This document shows, piece after piece, positions 33,979 through 45,510 of a DNA stretch of 64,000 nucleotides. The stretch is from Silene conica (lineage: Eukaryota; Streptophyta; Magnoliopsida; Caryophyllales; Caryophyllaceae): NCBI GenBank assembly GCA_029255685.2, contig CM055312.2:79800369-79864368 (forward strand), given 5' to 3'. Position numbers and translations under genes: made by a program. A model generated the notes under the pieces. That model searched no databases and was not told the DNA's origin. It saw only the letters and a program-made list of their open reading frames with translations. Positions within the stretch are counted from its first letter, which is position 1. The number at the start of each line of letters is the position of its first letter.

Positions 33979-35029
33979 TAGACCTGTCAAAACCTGACCC
34001 GACCCGAAACCGACCGTAACCCGACCCGTAAGTAACCCGTAAATAACCCGGTTTTCTCAACCCGAACCCGAAAGATACCCGAACCCGTTTTGACCCGTAA
34101 ACGACGGGTCAAAACCCGACCCGCAGCGGGTTGACCGTTGGGTCAAGATAATATGTCATTTTTAAAATATATACAATGTCATATATGTATGTTTTGATGA
34201 CTTATAAATTTTCGACGAAAAATATTTATACATATTTTGTATGTCACGTCATCACCTCAAACAACATGCCACGTCATCACCTCCAAGTGTGTGCCACACA
34301 GTCACTTTAACCGTAGTACGTCGAATTGCATTCCACGTCAGCACCCCATCACCTCATACCACATGCCACGTCATCACATCGAAATGTGTGTCACGTCGTC
34401 ACTTTTAGTGTAGTACATCAAATTACATTCCACGTTAGCACTGCCACCTCATTATTTCGATAGACCACATGCCACGTCATCACATCGAAATGTGTGCCAC
34501 AATGTCACTTACACCTTATTCCCCATCATCATTGTCACTGATCTCCTAGAACCACATGTCACATCATCACCTCGAAGTTGGTGTCATATCGTCACTTTCG
34601 TCGCAATACGTCCAACTGAACCGCACCTCGTTTTCCAACACTTCCACCTCATCACCTCTTATCACATATCACGTCATCATTGTTATCTTATTTGAGTCTC
34701 ATTATCGTACTTAGCGAGTTAATGAGGGTGATGATGATGATAACGATGGTGATGTTGGTGGTGATGGCGAAAATGGTGACAATTAATTTGACTAAGACGA
34801 GCAAGATGAGAGAAAACGTATAAAATGTTAGAATTACGATATAAAAGAAGTTTTAAAAAATGCGAGGAAAAGATGTTGACTGACCCGTATTTTTACCCGA
34901 ACCCGACCCGGAACCCGTATAGACTTGACCCGTATTTTACCCGACCCGAAATACACCCGACCCGTATTTTACCCGAACCCATATCTACCCGACCCGTAAC
35001 CCGCCCGTTTAACCCGTTTGACAGGTCTA
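33979..35029. mobile_element. hAT-type MITE, 1051 bp, TSD cctgcaag
   Basis: Termini TAGACCTGTCAAAACC and TTTGACAGGTCTA are inverted. The exact 8-bp repeat cctgcaag lies at 33971-33978 and 35030-35037. Subterminal arrays of ACCCGACCCG-type pentamers flank an interior with at least six diverged units containing cacgtcatcac (34240-34690). Restoring the LINE reading across it needs only removal of the element and one duplication copy. Confidence 0.95.
34240..34690. repeat. Diverged tandem repeat inside the hAT MITE
   Basis: Six or more units around catgccacgtcatcacctc followed by gaaatgtgtgccacgtcgtc-like sequence recur about every 55-110 bp. Unit boundaries are blurred by divergence. No coding potential. 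Confidence 0.7.
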
Positions 35030-35568
35030 CCTGCAAGGAACCATACATTTCTTCCACATCTAATGCTGTCTTGGTTTTCGTTCACTCTCCTGATATGATT
35101 CCATTATTGTGCTTAACAGCTTTCCATAAACCTTAAAGAACATTGCAAGGACCACAAAATCATCCTTAAAAATACGATTATTCCTTGCCACCCAAATACT
35201 CCAAAGCATGGCAACGAACTGGATCCTAAATTGTGGTTCTACCATAGAATAAAGATAGTTAATCCAATTAATCACCCAGTCCCCCATTTTACCTCCACTT
35301 TGTTGATTAGAATTGATACCCAAGGGAGAGGTCACCCATAATCTTGCCAAAGACGGCAATCCAAAGAGAGGTGCTCAATCGTCTCCACAAAGGGGATATT
35401 CCAATCCCTACACACAACACAAAAGTACTCCATAGTGATACCCCTTCTCTGGAACTCCCAACCAACCGGCAGAGGCTTCGTCACAATCTTCCAGAGTAGG
35501 ATATTAGTCTGCGGGGAGCGCGACACATGCAACCTCCATAATTTAGTACGACAAAAGTCTTCCCCTTT

Positions 35569-35769
35569 CTCCAGTGGTAACTGAGTTAAACCTTAAAACT
35601 TGCAGAAATGCAGGAGTTGAGAGGTCTCAGGTTCGAATGTTCGATTACCAGTTGGGGCGATGACCACTTGGCTACTGCAGCTCCCGAAGGGGGTGCCTTA
35701 CATGGTCCATGTGGTAGTGCGGGAATGCATGAACCCGCGGGATTAAACCCCTCGTTTTCAAAAAAAAAA
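35569..35769 (+). mobile_element. SINE with 16-bp target duplication
   Basis: A 200-bp insertion flanked by aaaagtcttcccctttc/a repeats: aaaagtcttcccctt plus one more t at 35553-35568 and 35770-35785. It begins ccagtggtaactgagttaaa (A-box-like), has aggttcgaatgttcga (B-box-like, about 35630) and ends in an A-run. Polymerase III-type internal promoter, A-tail and long duplication together identify a SINE. It lies in the zf-RVT part of the LINE relic. Confidence 0.88.
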
Positions 35770-35913
35770 AAAAGTCTTCCCCTTTAGTATCAAACCGCCT
35801 CTTATCTTCTCTTGTACCCTTGCGCTCCATAAGTTCATCAAAAAGCAACCCATATCTACTTTTAACCATATACTTCCCATTTGAATTATAGCGCCAAATC
35901 ACCTTACCATGTA

Positions 35914-36187
35914 CTCCTCCTACTTTTTATAAGTGCCCCATTGTCTATTTCAATTTATTCATCAAAAATGCCTCATTGTCTATATTTAGTAAGTTTTTTG
36001 TTTGTTTTTTTACCATTCTACCCTTGTCTATTTCTACTTATTACCACCCACTCACTCCTAACCCAACCAAAACTATTAAACAACTAATATTTCTTACCCC
36101 TACACAACCCAAAAATATTAAATAACTAATATTCCTTAAATTTTGTATCATACACACAATAGGACACTTATAAAAACTAGGAGGGAG
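35914..36187. mobile_element. Stowaway MITE, 274 bp, TSD ta
   Basis: Inverted ends CTCCTCCTACTTTTTATAAG and CTTATAAAAACTAGGAGGGAG (last 20: TTATAAAAACTAGGAGGGAG), with TA at 35912-35913 and 36188-36189. Interrupts the LINE frame after AISLCQTY. Confidence 0.92.
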
Positions 36188-36470
36188 TATATATGTTTGG
36201 CATAAAGAGATTGCCAGAATTTTGTTAGCCGTTACCTCATCAAATAAAAATTGTACCCTATCCCTATCCCAATGGTTATTATCACCCACTAGACCCTTTA
36301 TCTCTAGATCTTTCAATGAATGATTCATATGTCGGTTCTAGTATCATGCTACTTGGGTCTGGTATCTTCCCCTCCACCCACCTTGTTGTCCAAACATTAA
36401 GAATCGATTTAACCCTTGGTTTTCACCTCAACCCGAGAAGCTAGTCGTATACCTAATAAAAAATAAATTA

Positions 36471-36953
36471 ATTGGTCTAATTGATACTTTAGTGGAAAGT
36501 GTGAAACAAGATGGATCATTTGTTTGGTAATGTTTCAAGCACATGGAATAACGAGATTGACATAGCTTTTATTACTCGTCCTTTTGCTGAATGCCAATTT
36601 TTATTTATTTACGAGCAGCTCGTGAAAGGTAGTCCGCTTTGGAATGTCGGGTATTTGAAACATAATGGGATTGATACTGATTTGTCACATACCAAATTTG
36701 AGAGCAATTTAAAGATTCTGGGTGAACAACCCCGGTGACATCTAGGAAGTTCTTCTACCGGGTCGAAAATACAGTCTCTGAACAACAAATGGAATTGAAT
36801 CAAATCGAATTGAACCTAATCGAATCGAACCTAACCGAATAAACAAGTAAAGAGAAGCAGACATGATTAAGATCATTGTTGAAAGACAAATTTCTGAGAT
36901 AGGCAACGCTAAGGCTGGTGGATGATGGATGACGAGTGGTGGTTGGAGGATGA
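36471..36953. other. No recognisable gene
   Basis: A 75-codon plus-strand frame (36511-36738) has no family resemblance I recognise and is unsupported by context. The rest holds short aatcgaa repeats (36785-36840). Nothing else seen. Confidence 0.45.
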
Positions 36954-36962
36954 TAGTTAAAG

Positions 36963-38089
36963 GAATGATTTTTTAAAATAATGCTAAAAGATAAAGTATT
37001 TGTTATTTTGGGTTGGTTTAAAAAATATTTGTTGAAATGGTGTCCACGTAGGCTCGGGTTTTCAAAACCTAAAACGCGGAACAAACACGCCACTAGTGGT
37101 GGCGGGTGTATTCAAACAGACACGCTATTATTAAAGGCGTGTCTTTTTTGCCTTAAAACCTGAACAAATCCCCTTTTGACTGAAACATTATTCCATTTTC
37201 CAATGCCATTTCTTACCCTTAACAGCAATTCTTCTTCTTCAACCTTGCATAAATCAACATCACCAACGTGTATAACTATTCTTCTTTCTTTCAATCCGCC
37301 ATTTATCACCATCATCAATCCGCCATTAATCACCATGATTATCATATATACTCCATTAAGCATCATCACCCCTCCATCAATCACTCACCACAACAAAATC
37401 CACGAAATCAATTCATTCTCCATCATCAATCATGATCATCCAATCTCACTCGCTCACTCCATCACCAACCCCCATCATCACCATCATTAACAACCACGAT
37501 CATCACCTATCGACATCATCATCAATTGTTCTCTCCGCCGGCTCCACGAAAACTGTCTACACACGCAAACTTGTGGTATGGATGGAGAAATCGCGGTTTA
37601 TTTGTGGTGTTGGTCGCGGTCTGAACCGAATCCGAAACGAACAAATGAAGTGAAATAAGCAAATACCAATTTAATGGTAGATTATTCATATCAATTTAAT
37701 GGTAGATTACTCATTATCAATTTGTTATGGTGATAAGGGAAAATTGTGGGCTTGGTTGTGAATTGTCTTAGGAAAGTATGGATGTTAAAATAAAGGGATG
37801 AAAGTGATGAATTTGTTGCAGGGAGGACAAGAGTCATATAACTACGTACTGGGTTGGGTTGGAATTCCAGTTTTTCATGTACAGTGATACACGCCACACA
37901 CAATGGCGGGTTTATTTGTTTTTTTTTTTAATATATTTATACATACACGCCATTGGTAATGGCGTGTTTGTTCCGTAATTTAGGATTGAAAATTCCGAAC
38001 CTACGTGGACACCATTTTGATAAATACTTTTGTAACCAACCCAAAACGATAAATATTTTATTTTTAAGCATTATTTTAAAAAATGTTAC
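36963..38089. mobile_element. Mutator-like element, 1127 bp, TSD tagttaaag
   Basis: The ends GAATGATTTTTTAAAATAAT and, inverted, GTAACATTTTTTAAAATAAT open terminal inverted repeats that extend for well over 100 bp, including tggtgtccacgtaggc and its inverse near 37990-38025. Exact 9-bp repeats tagttaaag lie at 36954-36962 and 38090-38098. The interior (about 37160-37700) is C-rich on the plus strand, with microsatellite-like catcatcac. It shows no transposase and could be a captured genomic fragment. Confidence 0.92.
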
Positions 38090-38098
38090 TAGTTAAAG

Positions 38099-38502
38099 TG
38101 AAAAAATGAATAAATAAAGAGGAGAGTGATAGAAACTGAAATAGGGTTATTAAAATAAAAGATATTATAGTCATTTACGTCCATAAAAGAATAAAACTCG
38201 TACATGAACACTACACTTCTTAAATACTTTTTTTTTACCATGTTACCTTTAATTTGGTATAGAGAGAGTATATATCATTGGATACAATTGAATTAAAGGC
38301 GAAGAACCTTAAAACTCTTTCACTTGAGTTAAAATTTTCTACTTTCATTTAGCTCAACTCTAGTTATGTCGAACTAATAACCAAACCTAAAAACCAAAAA
38401 CCGATACAGTTGACCGACTGAAATCCGAACCGAGGGAATCACTAGAGAAACCTGAAATGGTCGCATAAACCCGGAATAAATCAATAAATAAATAAGAGGA
38501 AA
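38099..38502 (+). other. Upstream region of the dienelactone hydrolase gene
   Basis: AT-rich, no frame. A run of t (38228-38235) and gagagagtatatatc near 38260-38275 are the only notable composition. The promoter and 5' UTR of the gene starting at 38503 should lie here or within the Mutator-like element. Confidence 0.4.
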
Positions 38503-41500
38503 ATGATAGGAGGCATTGCAGCAAGAGCTTCAACAACCTTATTTAAACCTTCATCACCATCTTCATACCTCACTAAACTCCATTTTCTTTCTCTTAAAAA
38601 ACCCTCTTCATCCTCTTTTAACTGTAGTCGCCTTCAAATTCGATCAATGGCTGATTCTGCCTTCCAGAAAATCCAGATTCACCGCGACGGCACTGTATGT
38701 TTCTACTTTTTATTCTTTTTCTTTTTTAAAAACATAAAATTGTTCATTTATTGTTCTGATTTTTTTTCTAATTGTGAATTTATTTCTGTAGTGTAAATGG
38801 GTTTTCTATATAGTTATTAACCTAAAACCCTTTTTTTTTTTTTGGTAAATATGATGATGGAATAAAATAAAATGACTCGTCTTTTAATGGTAAAGTAGCA
38901 GCGTTTCGATGCATTTCTGGACACAATTTTGATATTGGGTCATCTAGGGATAGTCTTTATGTGTTGTTAACACAAGGATATGACTGCATGCGCTTGACCT
39001 TCCTATCTGCCCATTTATCTGACCCTTCAACTGTTATTTTAGGCTAGTTTCCGAGGAGAACTGATCATCTGGTTTTGTGTCTCATCTTGTGTTTTATTAC
39101 CTTTACGTTCTGAGACATCATTCTGTCGTATAATTTTGACAATGATTTTTATGATTGAGGGCAGTGGCGAACCCAGGATTTAACGTATGAGGTAGCAAAA
39201 AAAATTTAAAAATGAATATACATGTAGTGGGATTCGAACCCAGGACTACCAGGTGGAAATTTATTATTATCGATTTGATGGGATACCATTTAGTTATTTA
39301 CTATTCAGCTGGGGTAGCAAAAATCCGCCTTCTAAACCAACTTTTTAATGTTTGGGGTAGCGGCCGCCACTCCTTGCTACTAGGTCGGTTCGTCCATGAT
39401 TGAGGGTGATGTACTGATGTGTTGGTAAATAAGATTGTGGGACACAAGATATGACACGGAAATGGTACATAGAATCTGTGCTCGTTTTCATGGTACCAAT
39501 ATGCACCATACTGTATTGCCGAAATCTCACAAGTAGCTGAACCTCTTATGCGATCAAGTGCAGTGCTGATGATCTATTTTTTGTGGTTCTTTTACATTTT
39601 CCCCCATTGATGTGATTTTATTAGAATGTTAAAATGGGAGTATTTGTTTTCTACAATTACTTTGAAGGACCTTAATAATCCTAACAACCAACCGAGTAAT
39701 CGGCTTTGAAATTTCTCGTTCTGTAGTTGACTTTTCTGTTTTTGCTTAGAAATTAATTCCGTGTCACTTGAACTTTTGTAGCTTTGACTGTCCCGAATTA
39801 GTTTGGCATCAAAGCTTGTTTTTCAATGTCTTGAAAAATGGTGTCTTTCATAATGAGTAGAATGGTAGTTGGATATACTACCTTCCAAGTTCAAGCACAA
39901 CAGTAAGAATTTAAGATAAGGTTCGTTTTGTTGGGAATGATGTGAGTGGAACATGTGTACAAGTCTTATGGACTATTGTTCGCATTGCTAATTGGTTTTA
40001 TGGTGCAATCTCGCTGGGTTTGTCAAGATGGGCATGCTCATCCTTTGTGACTCCTGAGCACATTTAATAAGCGAATAATTTCTTAACTGATTAGAAGGTG
40101 GAATGTTGGGCAAAAATTCTTACATGGGATCATCTTATGCGCACCACCAGTTAATAAGTAAATTTGTGGATTCCTATATTTTGTGAAGGGATTTGTTTTT
40201 GTTTTGGGTTGTAAGTTATGTTAGGGGTGTTCATAATAAATAACCGAACCGAAAAACCGAAAAACCGTACATTTTTAAGGTTCGATTAACCGAACCGTTT
40301 TGACAAATAAATTTATCATGGACAAGGTTCGGTTGAGGTTCGCAATTTTAGAAAAGAGGTTAACCGCGAACCGAACCGCTCACAAAAAAGTAAGCAAAAA
40401 ATTAAAATATTATATAAAAAATTGTTCTTTTGTGTAATTAAAAAGTGTTTCCGGATTCAAAAATGATTAAAATGATTATTATTAAAGTTTCACTTATTAA
40501 CTTTATTGTTGAGTGTAATTAAATATTAAGAATTTAATTAAACTACTAGATAAAAATCTCGAAAACTAAAGAAAAAGTATATTTAGCATGTTTATAGGTT
40601 AACCGGTAACCGAACCGCAAATAACCGTTTAAAGTGGTTAACCGAACCGCAAATAACCGTTAGGAACGGTGCGGTTTAGGTTCGGTGTTTTGCCAAACCG
40701 AACCGTGCGCGAACCGTATTAAATATGAGGTTCGGTGAACCGAACCGCGAATGAACACCCCTAAGTTATGTTATGCACTTATGCTTGACAATTTGACATG
40801 GCTGTGCTATTTTGATCGCATTGAGCTTTGATTATGAGCTTCTAACATAATAGTTAAATCTGCTGGTTTCATTACTAGACCTTTGATGCCTATGTTGTTG
40901 GCAAAGAGAATGCTCCCGGAATTGTGGTGCTTCAAGAATGGTGGGGTGTGGATTATGAAGTCAAGAACCATGCTGTAAAGATCTCTCAGCTGGAGCCTGG
41001 GTTCAAAGCACTTATTCCAGAGTATGTGTCTCTAGTTGTCTGATCACCTAAGAATTGTTGGACATGATGTGACGTATCATGTGATTTTGATAATCAAACA
41101 TGGTCATTGCAGCTTGTACCGCGGAAAAGTGGGTTTGGATGTCGCAGAAGCTCAGCATTTGATGGAAGGTCTGGACTGGCAAGGTGCTGTTAAGGATATT
41201 GAGGCTTCAGTCAACTGGCTCAAGGCAAATGGTTCAGAGAAGGTTTGTCCTAGTAAAGCATTATACTTGCCTTGGGGTTTTTTTGTGATAAGTATCAGAT
41301 GAGTTAACTGTCAAATATAACAACACCAACAGCAATGCTATCCCACTTCCTAGTGCCATAAACAACATTTCTCTGTGTTAATAGCAAAGATGCTACTTCT
41401 GAATGACCCGTGATGGAAAGTGTCCCGAAATTAATTTTTCTAACTATTACTTGAAGATAAAAAGAAGCATAGCAATTGCAAGTGCCGTTTTGCTTTATTC

Positions 41501-44140
41501 AATTATAATTCAGATCTAGAGAATATCATAATAGTGAGGCTTTGGCTCCATTGGAAATGGGAACAAGTTACACTTGTAACAAATTTCTGTTTGGTTATGT
41601 GTTTTTGTTTCATACATATCTACAGGTTGGAGTAACCGGATACTGTATGGGTGGAGCACTTGCAATTGCGAGTGCTGTGCTTGTTCCTGGAGTTGATGCT
41701 GTTGCTGGCTTCTATGGAACACCTTCCCCACAGCTTGCTGATCCTGCCAAGGCTAAAGTTCCTGTGCAAGGTCATTTTGGGGAACTGGATAACTTTGCTG
41801 GCTTTTCAGATGTGAAGGTATAAATTCCTTTCGAAAAACGGAAGAATATAAGGACCTAGATGTTCAATTATTATTTGGAACTCATTCTGACTAAGTTTAG
41901 TAGAAGACTTTAAAAAGAAAGAATCCCAACTGTTACCGAGTTAAAAGTGAAATATGAACCTTGTTTCTGCTGGTCATGAGATTAAATTTCACTGGTGAGC
42001 AATGTGTCATTCTGTGTTGACTCTTTAGCTGTAAAACATAGATTTTGGCATTGCTTTGTGTTTTTTTTTTGTAAATTCTGGGTTATTACTAATTTGGTTC
42101 CTCGTTATTTATTTTATTGGATCCAGCATGCGAGCTTTTTCTGGATGGACTATGCGAGTATTTCTTACGTGTGCTTAAATACTGCTTTGTTGTCTAATAC
42201 TCTAATTTATGTAACCACAAGTACATGGCTACTTTTTCTAGTATTATGGGTACATGTTACTGTATGTGTATATGTTGGACTTGATTAGTTAATTCTTTGC
42301 TAGTGTCAGTGGGTATACGTAGGGGTGTTAACGAGACGAGCCGAGCCGAGCCCGAGCTTGGCCTTGCTCGGCTTGTGCTCGATTACCAAAACTCAAGCTC
42401 GAGCGGATCTTACCCGAGCTTGAAAAAAATGCGCTCGTCACAAAGCTTACGAGCTTTAACACGAACTCGAGCCAATTCGAGCCTATATAAAATTGTTTAT
42501 TTTTTTATATTTTTCTTCCAGATAGTTTTAATAACAAGGTTCGAAGATTTTATGTAAAAATATTTAGCAAATCAACAAGATATTTTATATATATGATACA
42601 AAGATATAATAATGATAAAATATTTTTTTTAAATATGAGCATATTTTTATAAAATTTGATTAATATCTTATGTAATCTCAAGTGTTCGAGCAGCTCGCGA
42701 GCTTTTCGAGTCGAGCCAGCCTTTGCTCGGCTTGACTGGTTAGGTTCTCGAGTCGAGCTCACACGAGCCGAGCTTTGACCGAGTTTTGACCGAGCCGACC
42801 TCGAGTTGCTCGCGAGCTGTCTCGTCTCATTAACAGCCCTAGGTATACCTATGTGTAATCTATGTTCAAGGCGCTATGCTAGTGCTCGGTTCCGCACGTG
42901 GTTTGTGTTTTTGGTTTCACATAAGAAAATATGTGTTCTTTGTTGTGCTTGTGTCTTTGATCTACGCCTTGCCAAAAAAAAATCTCACCAATGGCTTTTT
43001 GCTCATGCTTGATTGCTTGATACTTGACAAGAGCATGCGGCTTCCATGTTCAGGGCATAAGATTTGCCTTACGGGCCTGCAATCCTTGAGCTTTCACTGT
43101 AATACTCCCTCCGTCCCGGTCATTCCATTTCGGTGTCTAAGTCAATTTTTACCTTTCTATTATGGGAATGCTTTTGATGAACAATTTGATCTTCCCCACT
43201 CAATTTGATCCACTTGTTATCAAATAAGTGGTCTTCTCTTTTCTTGGTTTTTATGCCAAAACTAAGGTAAACAAATGACCGGGACGGAGGGAGTATCTAT
43301 TTGACTTGTCAATCCCACCATGTTTTCTAAATGTTATCCTTTCACTTCTCTCTCCTTAAACCAGTTACCCCACCACCTGAACTGCCAAGGTCCAGCAATC
43401 GTACCCTACACCTCCCTGGCGTCGACTGCTCTCTCTGACGTCTAAAAAATCTTTGAGATCCCTCCCTCCACCCCCGACCAAAACAGGCCACCTGGGTGCC
43501 AGTGATTGCCTACTTCACCTCACCTTCTCCGATGTTCTAAACCCTTTTCCGGGCTAGTTGATTGGCTTTGTTGCTTCCTCCAATATTAAACAATACCCCA
43601 GGGCTGCCTGATGAAGTGGTGAATGTGAAGCCTTTCTATGGAAGAAGTTAAACTGGGGCGATGGCTGCCAGCTTGGGGGTGGTGCAATAGGAAGGGTCAC
43701 CGGGACCATGGTGATGGTGGTTTCAGCGGAGTGAGAGTGGTTAAAGGGTAAAGGGGGTAGATGGGAAGGGACATGAGGTTTTAGTGATTAGTTAATGAGG
43801 TCGCATTTTATGAGACCTCGTCTCCTCAAGTCCTCACCCTAGAACTCTAGCAGTCGTCAATATCAATTTATCTGTTTGTCTTTGTCTCCGAAGACATAAA
43901 CTTACAATGGGCTGTACTGTTTTAACATTTCAGGCAGCCAAAGATTTAGAGGAAAAGCTGAAGGCATCGGGTGTCCCCTCTGAGGTGCACATCTACCCAG
44001 GAAGTGCTCATGCTTTCATGAACATGTCCGCTGAAGGGGTTGAAAGGAGAAAGGGTATGGGAATGCCAGATTTAAGTGAAGCTAATGTTGAGCTCGCTTG
44101 GTCTCGCTTCCAGTCATGGATGGCTCAGTACTTGGCTTAA
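38503..44140 (+). CDS. Dienelactone hydrolase family protein (carboxymethylenebutenolidase-like), 5 exons
   Basis: Exons: 38503-38694, 40879-41021, 41113-41242, 41626-41817 and 43934-44140; GT-AG introns; 287 residues. The alpha/beta-hydrolase fold of this family uses a Cys-Asp-His triad: Cys162 in GVTGYCMGGALA, Asp210 in HFGELDNF and His245 in GSAHAFMN. The family's early QEWWGVD motif follows exon 2's start (FDAYVVGKENAPGIVVLQ). Residues 1-48 are Ser/Leu/basic-rich with few acids, like a plastid transit peptide, and Met49 (38647, MADSAFQ) is an alternative start giving a cytosolic form. Introns 1 (2.2 kb) and 4 (2.1 kb) are swollen by a SINE-like insert, two hAT MITEs and a Stowaway MITE. 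The natural substrate of plant members is poorly known. Confidence 0.93.
39162..39395. mobile_element. SINE-like insertion, 234 bp, TSD atgattgaggg
   Basis: Exact 11-bp repeats atgattgaggg (39151-39161 and 39396-39406) flank the insert, in intron 1. The left end is cagtggcgaacccaggattt. It contains gtgggattcgaacccaggac, which on the minus strand is a tRNA B-box-like GGTTCGAATCC. There are no terminal inverted repeats and no clear A-tail. The duplication length favours a retroposed SINE-like sequence; the class is not settled. Confidence 0.6.
40222..40763. mobile_element. hAT-type MITE, 542 bp, TSD agttatgt, intron 1
   Basis: Termini TAGGGGTGTTCATAATAAAT and, inverted, TAGGGGTGTTCATTCGCGG. 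The exact 8-bp repeat agttatgt lies at 40214-40221 and 40764-40771. Subterminal AACCGAACCG motifs face inwards on both sides of an AT-rich centre. Confidence 0.95.
42320..42841. mobile_element. hAT-type MITE, 522 bp, TSD ggtatac, intron 4
   Basis: Termini TAGGGGTGTTAACGAGACGA and, inverted, TAGGGCTGTTAATGAGACGA. Flanks ggtatacg and ggtatacc differ at the last base. Subterminal sequence consists of CGAGC/GCTCG pentamer motifs (gagccgagccgagcccgag). Same terminus as the element at 40222 but a different inner motif. Confidence 0.93.
43105..43293. mobile_element. Stowaway MITE, 189 bp, TSD ta, intron 4
   Basis: Textbook ends CTCCCTCCGTCCCGGTCATT and inverted ATGACCGGGACGGAGGGAG, with TA at 43103-43104 and 43294-43295. 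The least degraded Stowaway copy in the window. Confidence 0.96.
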
Positions 44141-44516
44141 TGTAAATGGATGGACCCTATTACTACTTGCGATACTTGATGTCTACCTTTTTAATCACGA
44201 CGTATTTATCACGTATAGACATGAGTTTGTGTTATCTTCTGCCATTCTTGTCGAAATGTCATTTTCTGACACTCAATCTGTATGCTCAGGATATGTTACT
44301 ATGGTGTGTTTCTAACTCTTGCATCAACACATGGAACAGAGAACGTTCCAGCAATAGCATTTTATAGATTTGTTCTGTGCACCTTGTTTTTGTGGCATTT
44401 TTTTCTTTCCACGGGAATTTTTTTCCTTTTTGGGTATTAAAATTACAAGTATAACCTTTAGGCTTTAGTAGTTTAGCTGCCGTGATTTGAACTGGACTCT
44501 TTTATGATTTGCGAGT
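44141..44516 (+). other. 3' UTR of the dienelactone hydrolase gene
   Basis: Sequence after the stop codon at 44138-44140, T-rich, with no further gene. An LTR-like sequence starts at 44517. Confidence 0.4.
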
Positions 44517-45510
44517 TGTAACACCCCCATTTAGGAAGGAGTCTTAACAAGACATGTACGACTAAATAGATGTGTTATCATCTCGGTAAATCGAGGCAAC
44601 GAATAACAAATTAAAACAATTAGCAGGTACTTTAAATAAAGTTTACATCGTCGTAAAAGAGTTGGCCAAAATGGCTTGATAGTCTTCATCGTCTAAAGGC
44701 AAATAGACCTCAACCAAAAGTAAATGGCTTGATAAACCTCAACCAAAAGTAAATGAAATGTAAAACATAATGTATAATAATTGTAAAACATAATGTATAA
44801 CAAGGTTTAACTATGACAAATCCGACGTCTACTGATCAAATGGTCATGGCTAGGCTCATATTATCTCGTGATCACTCGGCACTCGTCACTCGTCCAATCC
44901 CAACACATTATGGCTTACAACAATCTTAACTATTTTGTACTCGTACTTGTTTTATTAACGGTTTCCCATGCAAGCGGAAATCAGCGAATGATTCAACACT
45001 GCCCACCCCAAAAATAGGTGACACTTTTGACACAAGGCATAAATACGTCAATCATTGGTTGAGTAGGGATAAAGTATATCAATAAAAACAAAGGAATCAA
45101 CAATGACACGATAATAGAAATAACAAAAGTTTAGAAAACCCATGTGTGCGGTCCTGCCTAAGCAGGACAATCGTCCACCTCGTAGCATCCTATAGCCCAA
45201 TATGGCACACTCCCTGGTCATTAACTCACTGTACTCATATTAACATGATACCTGGTTATCGTACCGCCTCAACACCATACCACATACCTCCATGGCACAG
45301 CTTCTTGGTCATCATGCTCCATAACATCACACATGGCGTATCTCCCTAGTCACCGAGCCTCAAAATATACGATATAATATACAAGAAACAAGAATGATAC
45401 AATGGATACTATATATCATACCAACAATTATAGAACAAGAAATAATCACACTACCATGCAAACGACCAAAGACACCGGTCGACCGAACCCGAGCGACCAC
45501 TGTAATACTA
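44517..45510 (+). repeat. LTR fragment (TGTAACACCCCC start) with internal repeats
   Basis: Starts TGTAACACCCCCATTTAGG, the same type of LTR start seen at 2563 and 5589. It contains diverged tandem units around atggcacactccctggtca, catggcacagcttcttggtc and catggcgtatctccctagtc (45195-45350), and a GC-rich self-complementary motif accggtcgaccgaacccgag (about 45475-45494). No matching 5-bp duplication was found, so the right limit is approximate. It may be a truncated or solo LTR of a Ty3-type element. Confidence 0.55.

Larger units (their letters stand above)
33615..36470 (-). pseudogene. LINE (L1-type) RT C-terminal, zinc-knuckle and RNase H relic, interrupted
   Basis: Reading leftwards on the minus strand: HWDRDRVQFLFDEVTANKIL (about 36240-36300), then the zf-RVT region (FLWKIVTKPLPVGWEFQRRG changed to LLWKIVTKP, with CVVCRDWNIPF and ETIEHLSLDC, 35340-35530). 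MLWSIWVARNNRIFKDD follows (about 35150-35240), then RNase H-like EWAIGRQFRHVEILSDCLS (about 33745-33808). These are consecutive parts of a plant L1-type ORF2. Three later insertions split it: Stowaway 35914-36187, SINE 35569-35769 and hAT MITE 33979-35029. Frames shift repeatedly. Confidence 0.75.

Noticed and set aside
45142..45360. Third covarying-hairpin array in the LTR fragment
   Set aside because: Units around atggcacactccctggtca are tandemly related, but I could not find consistent complementary flanks.
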